Shown piece after piece: positions 1 through 8,316 of a stretch of 64,000 nucleotides of DNA; the first letter of the stretch is position 1; each line of letters starts with the position of its first letter. A model generated the notes under the pieces. That model did no database searches. It saw only the letters and a list, made by a program, of their open reading frames with translations, and had not been told where the DNA came from. Source of the stretch: UBA1081 sp045537555 (GTDB lineage: Bacteria; Bacillota; Clostridia; Oscillospirales; Acutalibacteraceae). The stretch spans positions 112,883-176,882 of the forward strand of contig JAZSPR010000146.1 of the NCBI GenBank assembly GCA_045537555.1, read 5' to 3'. Both the position numbers and the translations under genes were made by a program.

Positions 1-147
1 TTCTTTTACAATATTAGACATCTCAGTGGCATTTTTTCCTGCATCATTGCCGTTTCCAAATGCAATTTTACAGAACTCAGGAGACGGTCCTCCCTGAAGA
101 CTTTTTAGCAGAAATTCTAACCCTGCTGTTGTAATGGAAAGTTTCAT
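1..147 (-). CDS. Tail fibre/collar protein, N-terminal part (runs off window)
   Basis: Only the first 49 codons are present; the gene continues left of the window. It starts at ATG 147 behind a GGAGGT Shine-Dalgarno at about 155-160. The visible peptide begins MKLSITTAGLEFLLKSLQGG and resembles the start of phage tail collar/fibre proteins that follow gpI-like genes in contractile phages. It is the next gene after the gpI-like tail protein, which is the standard place for a fibre gene. Too little is visible to say more about host binding. Confidence 0.55.
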   Translation of the reverse strand, partial: MKLSITTAGLEFLLKSLQGGPSPEFCKIAFGNGNDAGKNATEMSNIVKE

Positions 148-166
148 AAATTTATACCTCCAAATT

Positions 167-853
167 TTATTCTAAAACCGGTGCTTCACACTTGTATATT
201 GATTTTACTGTACGCTTGTAAGCGAAACCAACATAGGCTGTGACTTCAACGGTTTTATATATATTTAAAACCGGTGCTGCACACTCGTATGTTGCTTTTA
301 CTGTACGCTTGTAAGCGAAACCAACATAGGCTGTGACTTCATCGGTTTTATGCATATTTAAGTGCAACCCTACACCACCTGCTTTTACATACGGTATTGC
401 GGTTGCCATGTCTGCGATATCTTTTTCCACATCAAAATCAAAAATGATTGTCGCAGGTTCATCAAATGATTCTGAATATTTCAAGGGCGGACCGTTCCAA
501 AACATATTGATGGCTTTCATGGTGTCGTAATAGGTACAATTACACGTATTTTTCAACACTTTATAAATGAGGTACTTCCGATAGGTTTCGTCGTCGAGGT
601 TTATCGTCGTGTTCTCTTTGCCAACCATCTGTCCTGCTTCTATACGGCTCAATACTGCGATATCACCAATGCCATCGAGTTGCTTTCCGACAGCATCAAA
701 AATGTTCGTTTTGTGGTTCAAATCATCATAAAACTGTTTAATGTCATTGAGCTGTTTTCCGACCACTTCTACAAGAGCTTTTATGTTAATTTTTTCTTTA
801 AACTGTTCGAGAAGTTCGTCTTTCAAATTCTGAATGTAATCGCAATTATCCAT
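167..853 (-). CDS. gpI-like baseplate/tail protein with duplicated C-terminus
   Basis: This 228-residue protein follows the J-like gene, the position of P2 gpI and Mu gp48-type proteins that link the baseplate to the fibres. The ATG at 853 overlaps the stop of the upstream gene by 8 bases and has a GAGGTGG Shine-Dalgarno at the right distance; an in-frame start 15 bases upstream is less likely. The N-terminal ~150 residues look like a normal gpI-type domain. The C-terminus carries two tandem 31-residue units, each with VTAYVGFAYKRTVK followed by a Cys-containing APVL end. Family assignment rests on position and general character rather than a sharp motif. Confidence 0.65.
   Translation of the reverse strand: MDNCDYIQNLKDELLEQFKEKINIKALVEVVGKQLNDIKQFYDDLNHKTNIFDAVGKQLDGIGDIAVLSRIEAGQMVGKENTTINLDDETYRKYLIYKVLKNTCNCTYYDTMKAINMFWNGPPLKYSESFDEPATIIFDFDVEKDIADMATAIPYVKAGGVGLHLNMHKTDEVTAYVGFAYKRTVKATYECAAPVLNIYKTVEVTAYVGFAYKRTVKSIYKCEAPVLE
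178..363 (-). repeat. Two tandem 93-bp coding repeats
   Basis: Copies at 178-270 and 271-363 encode near-identical 31-residue units at the C-terminus of the gpI-like protein. They differ at a handful of positions, so the duplication is old enough to have drifted or is under constraint. Confidence 0.85.
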
Positions 854-2297
854 CAATTTCCACCTCAATCATACCTGTAGATGTATAAGCTCTTTGTTTT
901 TCGTAGAGTTCTACACTTCTTTCAGAATAATTACCGGGGGATGAATTTTCATTATCAGATGAGTAAAGACCTATATCAATATAAACAATGCCGGGACAAG
1001 CAGCATAGAGTTCAGACATAAACTCCTGTGGTATTACATCTTCACCTGCATCAAGCTGCTCAATGTTGCTGATTACTACTTCTTTCAAAAGGTCTGAATA
1101 ATTCACAGGCAACTCTGCTTTATTTCTCAATGTAATACCAAGTCGGAACCAAATATATTTTATTGTAGGTCTGCTGAATCTTACAGGTATATCCTCACCA
1201 TAAAGACCTACAAGATTTACTGTAGTATCTCCAAAGGTTCCGATTCCGGCAGCCTTGTTATTTAATATTTCCTTTGCAATCTCCATGGGGTCACCACCCT
1301 CAACAACAATTTCGATTGTATGCGGTGGTCTTCCGTATTCATCAGTTTCGTTAGTATCATTTTCATAAGGTGCAACACTAACTGCTCCCTGCACATTCGT
1401 CAATATCGCACTTCTGATACTTTCAAGCATCATTGATGAACGATTGAAAATTTTATCCGCATATGATTTTCGGAACCTTGCATCAGATTCTTCGTCATTA
1501 CCTGCAACATAGCCACACAAATTAACTACTCCAAGCAGCCCGGCATCGGCTTTGACAATTTCCGTAATTGCCTGTTCAGGAATAAGAACATCCCCTGTTT
1601 CTACTGTTCCGAAAGTGATAATCGATGTCACTGTATCAGTTGTAAGATTTTCGGAGAGAATGAGCGTGTTTGTTGCTGTTATTTCATTAGCTTCAATCAA
1701 CAAGAATTCATTTTCTTCATCTACTGTCACTGTATATCCTTGCTCTGTAATCGCTGTTGCAAGACCTTTTAAAATCTGAATGGCATCAGCATTTGTAGAT
1801 GTAAAAGAATATGCGTTGGCATTAATTGAAACGGTATATCTGTCACCTTTTCCAACTGCAACTATCTTGACGCTTGCTTTATTGAAAGAGCTTCTTGTTA
1901 TCTGTTTTTCTTCAGTAAGCGAGAGAAATGTTTTAGGATTCGTCTTTGATGCAATCATTGTTCCTGATGCAAGGCTTGTTCCATCTATTCCTGTACAATG
2001 TATCGGATAATACGATTTTGCAGAAGTCTCACGAGTTATACCACCGAATTGAGCCGCATTATCAAGGCTTGTGCCTTCCGCAGTTGACGGGTAAAAAGAA
2101 TGGTAAACATCTTCACCAAATTCCCACAATTCTGCACATTTATCCGCAATGTTCGTTAACAAATGATTGATGAAAGACTGAGGGTTCTGTTTTGTGTTAA
2201 CCCCTAATCTTTCTGAAAGGTCTGCGTGCATCTCTTCTAAAATCACATCAAGCCGTTTTATATTCGGTCCTTTTGGTGTCAATCCATAATCAGCCAT
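846..2297 (-). CDS. Baseplate J-like protein (P2 gpJ / Mu gp47 family)
   Basis: A 483-residue protein with the J-like layout: an N-terminal region with the AEGTSLDNAAQFGGI segment typical of these proteins (about residues 75-90), a central beta-rich part, and the C-terminal half with DARFRKSYADKIF (about 275-287). J-like proteins form the outer wedge of the contractile-tail baseplate. The gene overlaps the gp25-like gene upstream by 8 bases and the gpI-like gene downstream by 8 bases, so the three are translationally coupled. Full length for the family; nothing looks broken. Confidence 0.9.
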   Translation of the reverse strand: MADYGLTPKGPNIKRLDVILEEMHADLSERLGVNTKQNPQSFINHLLTNIADKCAELWEFGEDVYHSFYPSTAEGTSLDNAAQFGGITRETSAKSYYPIHCTGIDGTSLASGTMIASKTNPKTFLSLTEEKQITRSSFNKASVKIVAVGKGDRYTVSINANAYSFTSTNADAIQILKGLATAITEQGYTVTVDEENEFLLIEANEITATNTLILSENLTTDTVTSIITFGTVETGDVLIPEQAITEIVKADAGLLGVVNLCGYVAGNDEESDARFRKSYADKIFNRSSMMLESIRSAILTNVQGAVSVAPYENDTNETDEYGRPPHTIEIVVEGGDPMEIAKEILNNKAAGIGTFGDTTVNLVGLYGEDIPVRFSRPTIKYIWFRLGITLRNKAELPVNYSDLLKEVVISNIEQLDAGEDVIPQEFMSELYAACPGIVYIDIGLYSSDNENSSPGNYSERSVELYEKQRAYTSTGMIEVEIDG

Positions 2298-2643
2298 TTA
2301 AAACTATCTCCTCTCTGTATTTCTCTCCTGCAACAGTGAATGTAAAGAATATCTTTACTGTTCTGCTGATTCTGTCGTGTTCAATATCGGTAACAACCGC
2401 ATCCTCGACTCCCTCAACAGAAACAATCTCAAACCTTAAAAGTTGCTTCAGGTTGTCAATGTTAGGATTTTTCACAAACATTTCTTCAAAATATGGGAAG
2501 CCAAGTTCAGGACCTAATCTCCATTCACCTTGAATCCATAATATCCGTATCTTTACAGCTTGAAGAGTGCTGTCAGTCAAGGAGATGTCGCCAAGTTCTG
2601 ATATATCAAGGTCGCCATTGTTGTTAAGTTTTATATCGACCAT
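2290..2643 (-). CDS. Baseplate wedge protein, gp25/gpW-like (Mu gp46)
   Basis: A 117-residue protein with the conserved order of the gpW/gp25 family: LDISELGDISL early, the IRILWIQGEWRLGPELGFPY block around residues 32-52, then a LLRFEIVSVEGVEDA segment. This small wedge protein initiates sheath polymerisation on the baseplate. Start ATG 2643 has an upstream GGGAGG. It lies between the spike gene (143 bases away, with a terminator-like hairpin between) and the J-like gene, which it overlaps by 8 bases. Confidence 0.9.
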   Translation of the reverse strand: MVDIKLNNNGDLDISELGDISLTDSTLQAVKIRILWIQGEWRLGPELGFPYFEEMFVKNPNIDNLKQLLRFEIVSVEGVEDAVVTDIEHDRISRTVKIFFTFTVAGEKYREEIVLNG

Positions 2644-2723
2644 TTGTATTCCTCCCTTATCTTGTTAGAAATTAAATTGCCGCCCATATTAAACGGATTC
2701 TAACTTTCAATAAGTAAAATTAA

Positions 2724-2753
2724 AGTAAAAAAATAAAGCCTTTTAAGGCTTTT
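2724..2753 (-). terminator. Hairpin plus T-run between spike and gp25-like genes
   Basis: The palindrome AAAGCCTT/AAGGCTTT (2735-2752) is followed, reading leftward, by a run of Ts (complement of 2724-2733). It sits inside the tail operon in a 143-bp gap, so it is probably a leaky terminator or processing site rather than an operon end. Confidence 0.55.
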
Positions 2754-2786
2754 GTGTAAAATTTTTCAGCATACTATTTATCCTGA

Positions 2787-3314
2787 CTATGATTCTATCG
2801 TCCCGTTCACTTTTAAATTGCCGTCTATTATCACACTTGCGGCATTTATATGGACTTCACCTTTTTTTATAGTGACTCTTGTTCCTTTTGTGTCTACTAT
2901 GACAGAATTATTGTTACAAGCTTCTGCAACAACTTTGTTTGCAGTTGAAAATAATCCGGGTATGCAAAAAGCATTTGTCAAATCAAACTTTAAGTCAGTA
3001 TCGGTTTCCTGACCATACAACCAATAGTCTATGGACTGCTCTGCAATAATAATAAGACAGCCATCGTTTGCCTTTATGGGATAGGCTATTGTTATCTGCT
3101 GACCTGCAGCTTGAGGAAAAATAACAGGAACTCCTGTTATTTGAGGGAAATCTATTGTCGAGCCGTCAGGCTTTTTAAATTTCATTACAGGCAATACTGT
3201 TGCAAGTCCTGTAGATGTATCAAAAGATACTATCTTGCCGGGAATTGCTGTATGCAAATTATTCAACTTCTTATCAACCAAATCACTGATTGCCTGAACA
3301 AATTCTTGCAACAT
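2787..3314 (-). CDS. Baseplate spike protein, Gp138/Mu gp45-like
   Basis: A 175-residue protein with an N-terminal OB-fold-like region (PGKIVSFDTSTGLATVLPVM, about residues 25-44), a middle DGCLIIIAEQSIDYWLYG segment, and a C-terminal beta-helix-like tail ending in INAASVIIDGNLKVNGTIES. This is the pattern of Gp138-family membrane-puncturing spikes that cap the tail tube. Its start overlaps the stop of the hub gene by one base. The length is typical and the repeated V-I-N/T pattern at the end fits the trimeric needle. Confidence 0.8.
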   Translation of the reverse strand: MLQEFVQAISDLVDKKLNNLHTAIPGKIVSFDTSTGLATVLPVMKFKKPDGSTIDFPQITGVPVIFPQAAGQQITIAYPIKANDGCLIIIAEQSIDYWLYGQETDTDLKFDLTNAFCIPGLFSTANKVVAEACNNNSVIVDTKGTRVTIKKGEVHINAASVIIDGNLKVNGTIES

Positions 3315-4183
3315 CAGCTGTTCACCTCTAACAATCTTGCCTTACACATCCAATCACCTGAAATATTATCTCCTTGAATATCAAGTGAATAAACTCTGAA
3401 ATATCCTTTTACCATTCTTGATTCAAGTTTGACATAATCGTCAATATTGATTGCTCCGTTTAGCAAATATTCAACGTCCCAACCCATTATAGTTTTTCCT
3501 GTTGCATCATCCTCTGCAACAACTACTCTCGCAGGAGTTCCTATCAAGCCACTGTCTGCATTAAGCAAATAAACTTCCTGTGACATTACATCTCCGGGGC
3601 GTTTTATCTGCATAACACCGTTTTGCAAACTCCATGTTAAGCCACAACATGAACATCCTTTTTTTATAATATTCTTTGCTTTTCCAACAAAGGTGAATCC
3701 GTTGTGAATATCGGTGAATTTAGCATTGTACGAATATGAAACAGCAACACCCATTTGTGCCGCAGTATCATCAAAGATTGTTTTCCAATTAACCGTGCCT
3801 TTATACGAAACAGAAACATATGTATCTCTTATTTCTACAAGGTTGTCAACTACCTCTATTTCAGACTTCATATCTGCTCCGTCAGCAGTTGTTGAACAAA
3901 AACTAACAATCCCTGTAAAAATCAAAGGCAACTGTTTTCCGTATCCTGCACGGAGAGAAAGAACACAGTCTTTTTCATTCAATTCTGCAATGTGTGATTT
4001 GCTTAAATTCCAAACTGTGACCTTACCTGTGTTTTGTGTTTCAAGGTCTGTCTTTTGCAAAGAGAAACTTATATGCAAAGGTCTTGGCTGAGTGTCAGAA
4101 ATAGCTCCTATTTCAAATCCTTGTTTTCCTGCCTTACCTGCTGCAAGCCTATATTGCCTGTCAAAGTTTTTATAGCTTGCCAT
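3314..4183 (-). CDS. Baseplate hub protein, gp44/gpD-like
   Basis: A 289-residue protein placed between the plug and spike genes, the usual place for the hub that joins tube and spike. ATG 4183 (MASYKNFDRQYRL) is chosen because GAGGG lies 8 bases upstream; the open frame extends to 4468 but that extension crosses non-coding TTACGG repeats. Visible features are LHISFSLQKTDLETQNTGKVT near the N-terminus and the IFTGIVSFCST strand. A CSCCGL cluster occurs near residue 190. Sequence similarity to P2 gpD/Mu gp44 is inferred from context, so family name is moderate confidence. Confidence 0.65.
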   Translation of the reverse strand: MASYKNFDRQYRLAAGKAGKQGFEIGAISDTQPRPLHISFSLQKTDLETQNTGKVTVWNLSKSHIAELNEKDCVLSLRAGYGKQLPLIFTGIVSFCSTTADGADMKSEIEVVDNLVEIRDTYVSVSYKGTVNWKTIFDDTAAQMGVAVSYSYNAKFTDIHNGFTFVGKAKNIIKKGCSCCGLTWSLQNGVMQIKRPGDVMSQEVYLLNADSGLIGTPARVVVAEDDATGKTIMGWDVEYLLNGAINIDDYVKLESRMVKGYFRVYSLDIQGDNISGDWMCKARLLEVNS

Positions 4184-4302
4184 TTGCATCACCCTCAACA
4201 AAAATTTTATGTATATTAAAACGGTTAAAAACCATATAATAATCAAATTAAAAATGCTCATTCGTGCGGCGAAAGCCGTACAAAAAATATATATATTAAC
4301 GA

Positions 4303-4335
4303 TTACGGTTACGGTTACGGTTACGGTTACGGTTA
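4303..4335 (+). repeat. TTACGG tandem repeat (5 units)
   Basis: Five exact TTACGG hexamers followed by TTA. A related, less regular run is at 46155-46189. Such short tandem runs can vary in copy number by slippage. Confidence 0.9.
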
Positions 4336-4534
4336 TATGTGGATTTTCCGCAGACTTTCCGCAGGACGGTCCTATGGAATGTCCGCAGGACACATATGCA
4401 ACAACAGCAAAATCCCCTATTTTGCGTTGTTTTCCGTAAAATTTTGAATTTAAAAAGAAATCAAGCAAACAATATGTCGTTTCTTTTTAATGTAAATTTT
4501 AATTCTTGTGTGTTTTCTTTTTTGGAATGTCCGA

Positions 4535-4569
4535 AAGACTGTCCTATGGAATGTCCGCAGGACAGTCTT
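4535..4569. repeat. 10-bp inverted repeat AAGACTGTCC ... GGACAGTCTT
   Basis: Perfect 10-bp arms at 4535-4544 and 4560-4569 flank a copy of the TATGGAATGTCCGCA segment. No T-run follows on either strand, so it is not a standard terminator. Confidence 0.8.
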
Positions 4570-4577
4570 AAGACTTA

Positions 4578-4898
4578 TTATTCCGATGTTTCCGCAGGAC
4601 AGAAGATAAACTTTGCTTTTCCATTTACAAAATCATTTCTGCCGATTCGGTCAAGTTTTGAGATTGCACCAAAAACACCGTAGGGCAAATCTGTCACTCC
4701 GTAAAAAACATTAAGCGGAAAATTCGGTACGATTTTAACACCGAGAACAATTGGTTCGTTCTGTGTGTCGTAAAGACTGAACTTCCAATAATCTTTCGTG
4801 TCGTTATAAGTAAAGCGTATCCTGTATGGTGTATCGTTTAGAACGATTCTTGATACACTATCATTCATGTCAGGAACTTCAATGATTATGTAATCCAT
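4578..4898 (-). CDS. Baseplate plug protein (Pam3 gp18-like)
   Basis: A 106-residue protein between the Dit-like and hub genes. Start ATG 4898 has AAAGGAG five to six bases upstream. It shows the beta-rich pattern of phage baseplate plug proteins: an IVLNDTPYRIRFTYND segment, then WKFSLYDTQNEPIVLGVKIVP, then a C-terminal FGAISKLDRIGRNDF block. The last residues (CPAETSE) and stop codon fall in a copy of the GTCCGCAGGAC repeat, so the native C-terminus may have been replaced when the repeat arrived. Family assignment is from pattern and position. Confidence 0.7.
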   Translation of the reverse strand: MDYIIIEVPDMNDSVSRIVLNDTPYRIRFTYNDTKDYWKFSLYDTQNEPIVLGVKIVPNFPLNVFYGVTDLPYGVFGAISKLDRIGRNDFVNGKAKFIFCPAETSE

Positions 4899-4912
4899 AT
4901 TCGCTCCTTTCA

Positions 4913-5521
4913 TCAAATAAGCCCAACAGCAGAACCTACGCTATACAGAATGGAAGATTTACTGCCACTGTTTTTAGAACCATTGCTTCCTTTAGAGCCA
5001 CTTCCGGAGCCGGATGAACCTGTTGAGCCCGTTGAACCGGATGAAGAGTTGGCAGTCCCTGCGGATGCTCCTGTTGAACCACTTTTGCCGTAAGATGCAG
5101 GAATCGTTGTTGTTCGTGCGGTTGTAACATCTATTTTCTTAAATGTAATCGGTATTTCCCTTGAATAACCGGTTTCAGTGCTTTTTGAAAAACCGATAGA
5201 TTCAATCGCCATGTTTGTATAGGTTTCATCGGTTGTAATGACCGTCACAGGCTCTCTTTTCATGTATAATTCTCGCAGTCGCTTTTCAACATTTGCAACT
5301 CTCGATGTGTTTACACTAAAACGATTTACCCAAGTAACAGGTGTGTTTGTAACAAAAAGCGTCATACTTAAACTTTCAGATTCAAGTATGATTGTATCGG
5401 AAACAGTCCTTCCATCTTCGACAGCATACGATGGAACTGTGGCTGTCAAAGTTTGGTCCTGCCCAATAAGTGCATCAAATTCAAGACCATTTATGGAAAC
5501 AGGTCTTTTTGCTCTCGCCAT
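4913..5521 (-). CDS. Dit-like baseplate protein with Ser/Gly-rich tail
   Basis: A 202-residue protein starting SINGLEFDALIG, characteristic of the Dit-like N-terminal domain of contractile-phage baseplates. Residues ~1-135 form the folded domain (ending REIPITFKKIDVTT). Residues ~145-190 are almost only Ser, Gly, Thr and Lys in short repeats, probably a flexible tail or linker. GGAGGTGTT precedes the ATG. It follows the tape measure gene by 14 bases, a typical arrangement. Function as the ring that joins tube and baseplate is inferred from the family. Confidence 0.75.
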   Translation of the reverse strand: MARAKRPVSINGLEFDALIGQDQTLTATVPSYAVEDGRTVSDTIILESESLSMTLFVTNTPVTWVNRFSVNTSRVANVEKRLRELYMKREPVTVITTDETYTNMAIESIGFSKSTETGYSREIPITFKKIDVTTARTTTIPASYGKSGSTGASAGTANSSSGSTGSTGSSGSGSGSKGSNGSKNSGSKSSILYSVGSAVGLI

Positions 5522-5535
5522 TATTACAACACCTC

Positions 5536-8292
5536 CTAACCAACAAACACAAGACCACGAGCAAGCTCAGAAGTAATATCCTGTGCAGATTTATCCATAG
5601 CTCCGGATGCTTTTTCCTGAATTGCTCTATCTCCATTGAATTCATTGTTTATTTCAATATTTTGTGTTATTGTACGATTGTTTACACTGTTACTAAGGAC
5701 TTGTGCTGCTTGTGTTGGATATAATGATGTGGCGAACATTTTGAGAACACCTTCAAATGTTTCCCTCATTTTGCTTATGGGTGATACAATTTCACCTTCT
5801 CGTGGATTATCACCGATAATAACAGTCTGTGGTCTGTTTGCCTCAACATATCCACCTTGTGCAAGTCTTGGAATTGACAATGTCTTTATTATTGGAACAC
5901 TCACACCGGGGATTTTATTAATAAGTCCGATTGCTCTGTTGATAGAATATATAAAACCGTTGATTGTTTTTTCTGCAAAAGAGATGATTGAGTTAACTAC
6001 AGTATTAAAAGCACCACCGATTCCATTGCCTATAACAGTACCAATTTTTGTAAAAATATTTACAATAGTGTCCCATACGCCTTTAAAAAAGTTTCCAATT
6101 GAACTAAAGGCATTTTCTATACTTCGCCTTGCATTGGTGAATACCGTTGAGAACCAATTTGCAACAACTGAAAAAATCTCTACAATTTTATCCCAAACAC
6201 CTTTGAAGAAATCACCTATTGTGCTGAAAGCATTTTCAATTCCTTCTTTTGCATTGGTGAATGCCGTTGAGAACCAATTTGCAACAACTGAAAAAATCTC
6301 TACAATTTTATCCCAAACACCTTTGAAGAAATCACCTATTGTGCTGAAAGCATTTTCAATTCCTTCTTTTGCATTGGTGAATACCGTTGAGAACCAATTT
6401 GCAACCACCGAAAATACTTCTACAATTTTATCCCAAACACCTTTGAAGAAATCACCTATTGTGCTGAAAGCATTTTCAATTCCTTCTTTTGCATTGGTGA
6501 ATGCTGTTGAGAACCAATTTGCAACAACTGAAAAAATCTCTACAATTTTATCCCAAACACCTTTGAAGAAATCACCTATTGTGCTGAAAGCATTTTCAAT
6601 TCCTTCTTTTGCATTGGTGAATGCCGTTGAGAACCAATTTGCAACCACCGAAAATACTTCTACAATTTTATCCCAAATGCTTTTAAAGAAATTTACAATA
6701 GGGTCAATGACCTTTGTTTTAAACCAATCGGAAATTTTTTCCCAAACACTTTTAATCCAATCTACACATTTTTCAGCCGCCGCTTTCACCTTATCCCAAT
6801 TTTTTACAAGAAGAACAATAATTGCAATCAAAGCTACAATCGCAACAATTATCCACGTGATTGGAGATGTTAAAATGGTAAATGCTCCGCCAAGAACTGT
6901 TGTGACAACTGATGCTATTCCTGCAACAATTTTCCAAGCCACAATAGCAGCCGTAACAGCTCCTATTGCAATAGCGATAGCGGTTAAAATGTCTTTTGCT
7001 GTTTCGCTTTCGGACAGCCATGTAAAAAATTTGTCGATTGTAGTAACAAGCCAATCAAAAGCTGACCCAAGAGCAGCAAGAATGTCATCGCCCCATTTAT
7101 CCCAAAAATCCTTAAGGGCACCAAACACTGACTCAGCAACAGTTTTTAAATTATTCCAAACATCAGTTAAAAAGGTCTTTATCTTTTCCCAAGTGTTTTT
7201 GATTTTTTCTCTTACATCATCACAATCAATACCGGCTTTTTCAAGCATTTCGCCCAGTAGAGAATCATTACCTTGCATAAAATTGATAAAATCCTCTATC
7301 AATAAAAAAACAACTAAAACCGCTGCGGCAATTGCGAGCGTTTTTAGTTTTAAATTTTTTATCAATGTTAATACAGTATTGAGTCCGTTTGTGATTTTGC
7401 CAAAATTGAATGCGAGGAAAATTGCTCCTGCGGCTACTGCGAACAACTTAAGAAGATTTTCAGCTCCTCCAAGCCTTTCATTCATCCAAACAATTGCAGT
7501 CCTTACTTTATTCAGAATTGCTATTACTCTTTCGAAGCCGGACACCATGAACTTTGCAATGGTTTTTGTTATTTCAACTGTTTTATCGGTTTGTTGTAAC
7601 CATAAACCCCATTTATTCTTGATGTTAGTCAACGCATCACTTACACGCATATCGACATTTTCGAAAGCTGCATTAATTTCAACGGAAGAATTTAAGAAAG
7701 CGTCTTTTAAGTCATTAACCTTCATGCTTCCCGATGTAGCCATGTCAAGGAGCTTTGATTTTGCAACACCAAAATGGTTTGCAAGGACATTGGCTGCTTC
7801 AGGTGCTTGTTCAAGTAGCTTATTAAGAGTTTCAGAATCGACAATTCCTTTTTGGAAAGATTTATTTAAACCTTCCATAATACTTTGAATTGTGCTTTCA
7901 CTTCGACCTGCAGTTTTTAGCAACTTTGTTACAACAGTTGCATATTCAACTGCATCATTAACAGGAAACAAGCCGGGGCTTGATTTTACAAGGTTTGATA
8001 TAATTGGTGCCATAGCAGCATAAGATGTCCTTGCTTCATTTGCACCTTCAAGAATGAGTTGTTGAATCTCATTCATATTTTCAAGTTCTCCGATAGAACT
8101 TCTTATAGAATCATTAACTGCACCGAATTCTTCTATGGCCGCATTTAGTGCTTTAAGACTAAAGCCTACGCCTAAAGTACCAAGAAGCTTTGTAGCAGTA
8201 TTTTTTATGCCGAAAATAGTATCATTGACTTTTTTTACATCCTCATTTTTAACTTTAAAACCAACTTTGTTAATAAACTCGGATATTGTCAC
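5536..8292 (-). CDS. Tail tape measure protein with 40-residue repeats
   Basis: A 918-residue protein with GTG start (8292) behind GAGGTG. The N-terminal ~250 residues match the tape-measure N-terminal domain of tailed phages (SIQSIMEGLNKSFQKG, LNKLLEQAPEAANVLANHFG). Hydrophobic helices follow (about 285-340 and 440-495), then five 40-residue units built on FKGVWDKIVEIFSVVANWFS and TNAKEGIENAFSTIGDF, then a C-terminal part with RLAQGGYVEANRPQTVIIGD. The protein sets tail length and is ejected through the tube. The repeats make length change by recombination easy, and would alter tail length in 40-residue steps. Confidence 0.95.
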   Translation of the reverse strand: MTISEFINKVGFKVKNEDVKKVNDTIFGIKNTATKLLGTLGVGFSLKALNAAIEEFGAVNDSIRSSIGELENMNEIQQLILEGANEARTSYAAMAPIISNLVKSSPGLFPVNDAVEYATVVTKLLKTAGRSESTIQSIMEGLNKSFQKGIVDSETLNKLLEQAPEAANVLANHFGVAKSKLLDMATSGSMKVNDLKDAFLNSSVEINAAFENVDMRVSDALTNIKNKWGLWLQQTDKTVEITKTIAKFMVSGFERVIAILNKVRTAIVWMNERLGGAENLLKLFAVAAGAIFLAFNFGKITNGLNTVLTLIKNLKLKTLAIAAAVLVVFLLIEDFINFMQGNDSLLGEMLEKAGIDCDDVREKIKNTWEKIKTFLTDVWNNLKTVAESVFGALKDFWDKWGDDILAALGSAFDWLVTTIDKFFTWLSESETAKDILTAIAIAIGAVTAAIVAWKIVAGIASVVTTVLGGAFTILTSPITWIIVAIVALIAIIVLLVKNWDKVKAAAEKCVDWIKSVWEKISDWFKTKVIDPIVNFFKSIWDKIVEVFSVVANWFSTAFTNAKEGIENAFSTIGDFFKGVWDKIVEIFSVVANWFSTAFTNAKEGIENAFSTIGDFFKGVWDKIVEVFSVVANWFSTVFTNAKEGIENAFSTIGDFFKGVWDKIVEIFSVVANWFSTAFTNAKEGIENAFSTIGDFFKGVWDKIVEIFSVVANWFSTVFTNARRSIENAFSSIGNFFKGVWDTIVNIFTKIGTVIGNGIGGAFNTVVNSIISFAEKTINGFIYSINRAIGLINKIPGVSVPIIKTLSIPRLAQGGYVEANRPQTVIIGDNPREGEIVSPISKMRETFEGVLKMFATSLYPTQAAQVLSNSVNNRTITQNIEINNEFNGDRAIQEKASGAMDKSAQDITSELARGLVFVG
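6061..6690 (-). repeat. Tandem 120-bp coding repeats in tape measure gene
   Basis: Units begin at 6061, 6181, 6301, 6421, 6541 and (partial) 6661, exactly 120 bp apart. The first 60 bases of the four units at 6181-6600 are identical; outer units are diverged, as expected if the array grows and shrinks from the centre. Variant positions encode I/V and A/V swaps. Confidence 0.95.
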
Positions 8293-8316
8293 CGTCTGTC
8301 ACCTCGTTTTTTTTGT

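Larger units (their letters stand above)
4184..4577. repeat. Repeat-rich non-coding island in the tail operon
   Basis: This 394-bp gap is the only long non-coding stretch in the late operon. From left to right on the + strand it holds a GNRA-type hairpin (4265-4280), five TTACGG units (4303-4332), a GGATTTTCC block, GTCC/GGAC palindromes, and two identical 24-bp copies of a segment (4369-4392 and 4541-4564). The same order of elements recurs at 46145-46255 before the recombinase. The last codons of the plug gene lie inside the repeat. No coding sense is seen; it looks like an inserted element. Confidence 0.75.

Noticed and set aside
4265..4280. GNRA hairpin as a remnant of a group II intron
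   Set aside because: A 6-bp stem with a GAAA loop occurs by itself; no domain V, no reverse transcriptase and no intron boundaries are present.
4184..4468. N-terminal extension of the hub protein through the TTACGG repeat
   Set aside because: The extension would code for a Thr-Val repeat and has no ribosome site; ATG 4183 has one at the right distance.
6061..6690. CRISPR-like array
   Set aside because: The repeats are 120 bp, contiguous and in frame with the tape measure gene; there are no spacers or cas genes.
5636..7888. A 750-codon open frame on the + strand opposite the tape measure gene
   Set aside because: It is antisense to a clear tape measure gene, repeats with that gene's 120-bp units and has no ribosome site; it is a shadow of low-complexity coding sequence.
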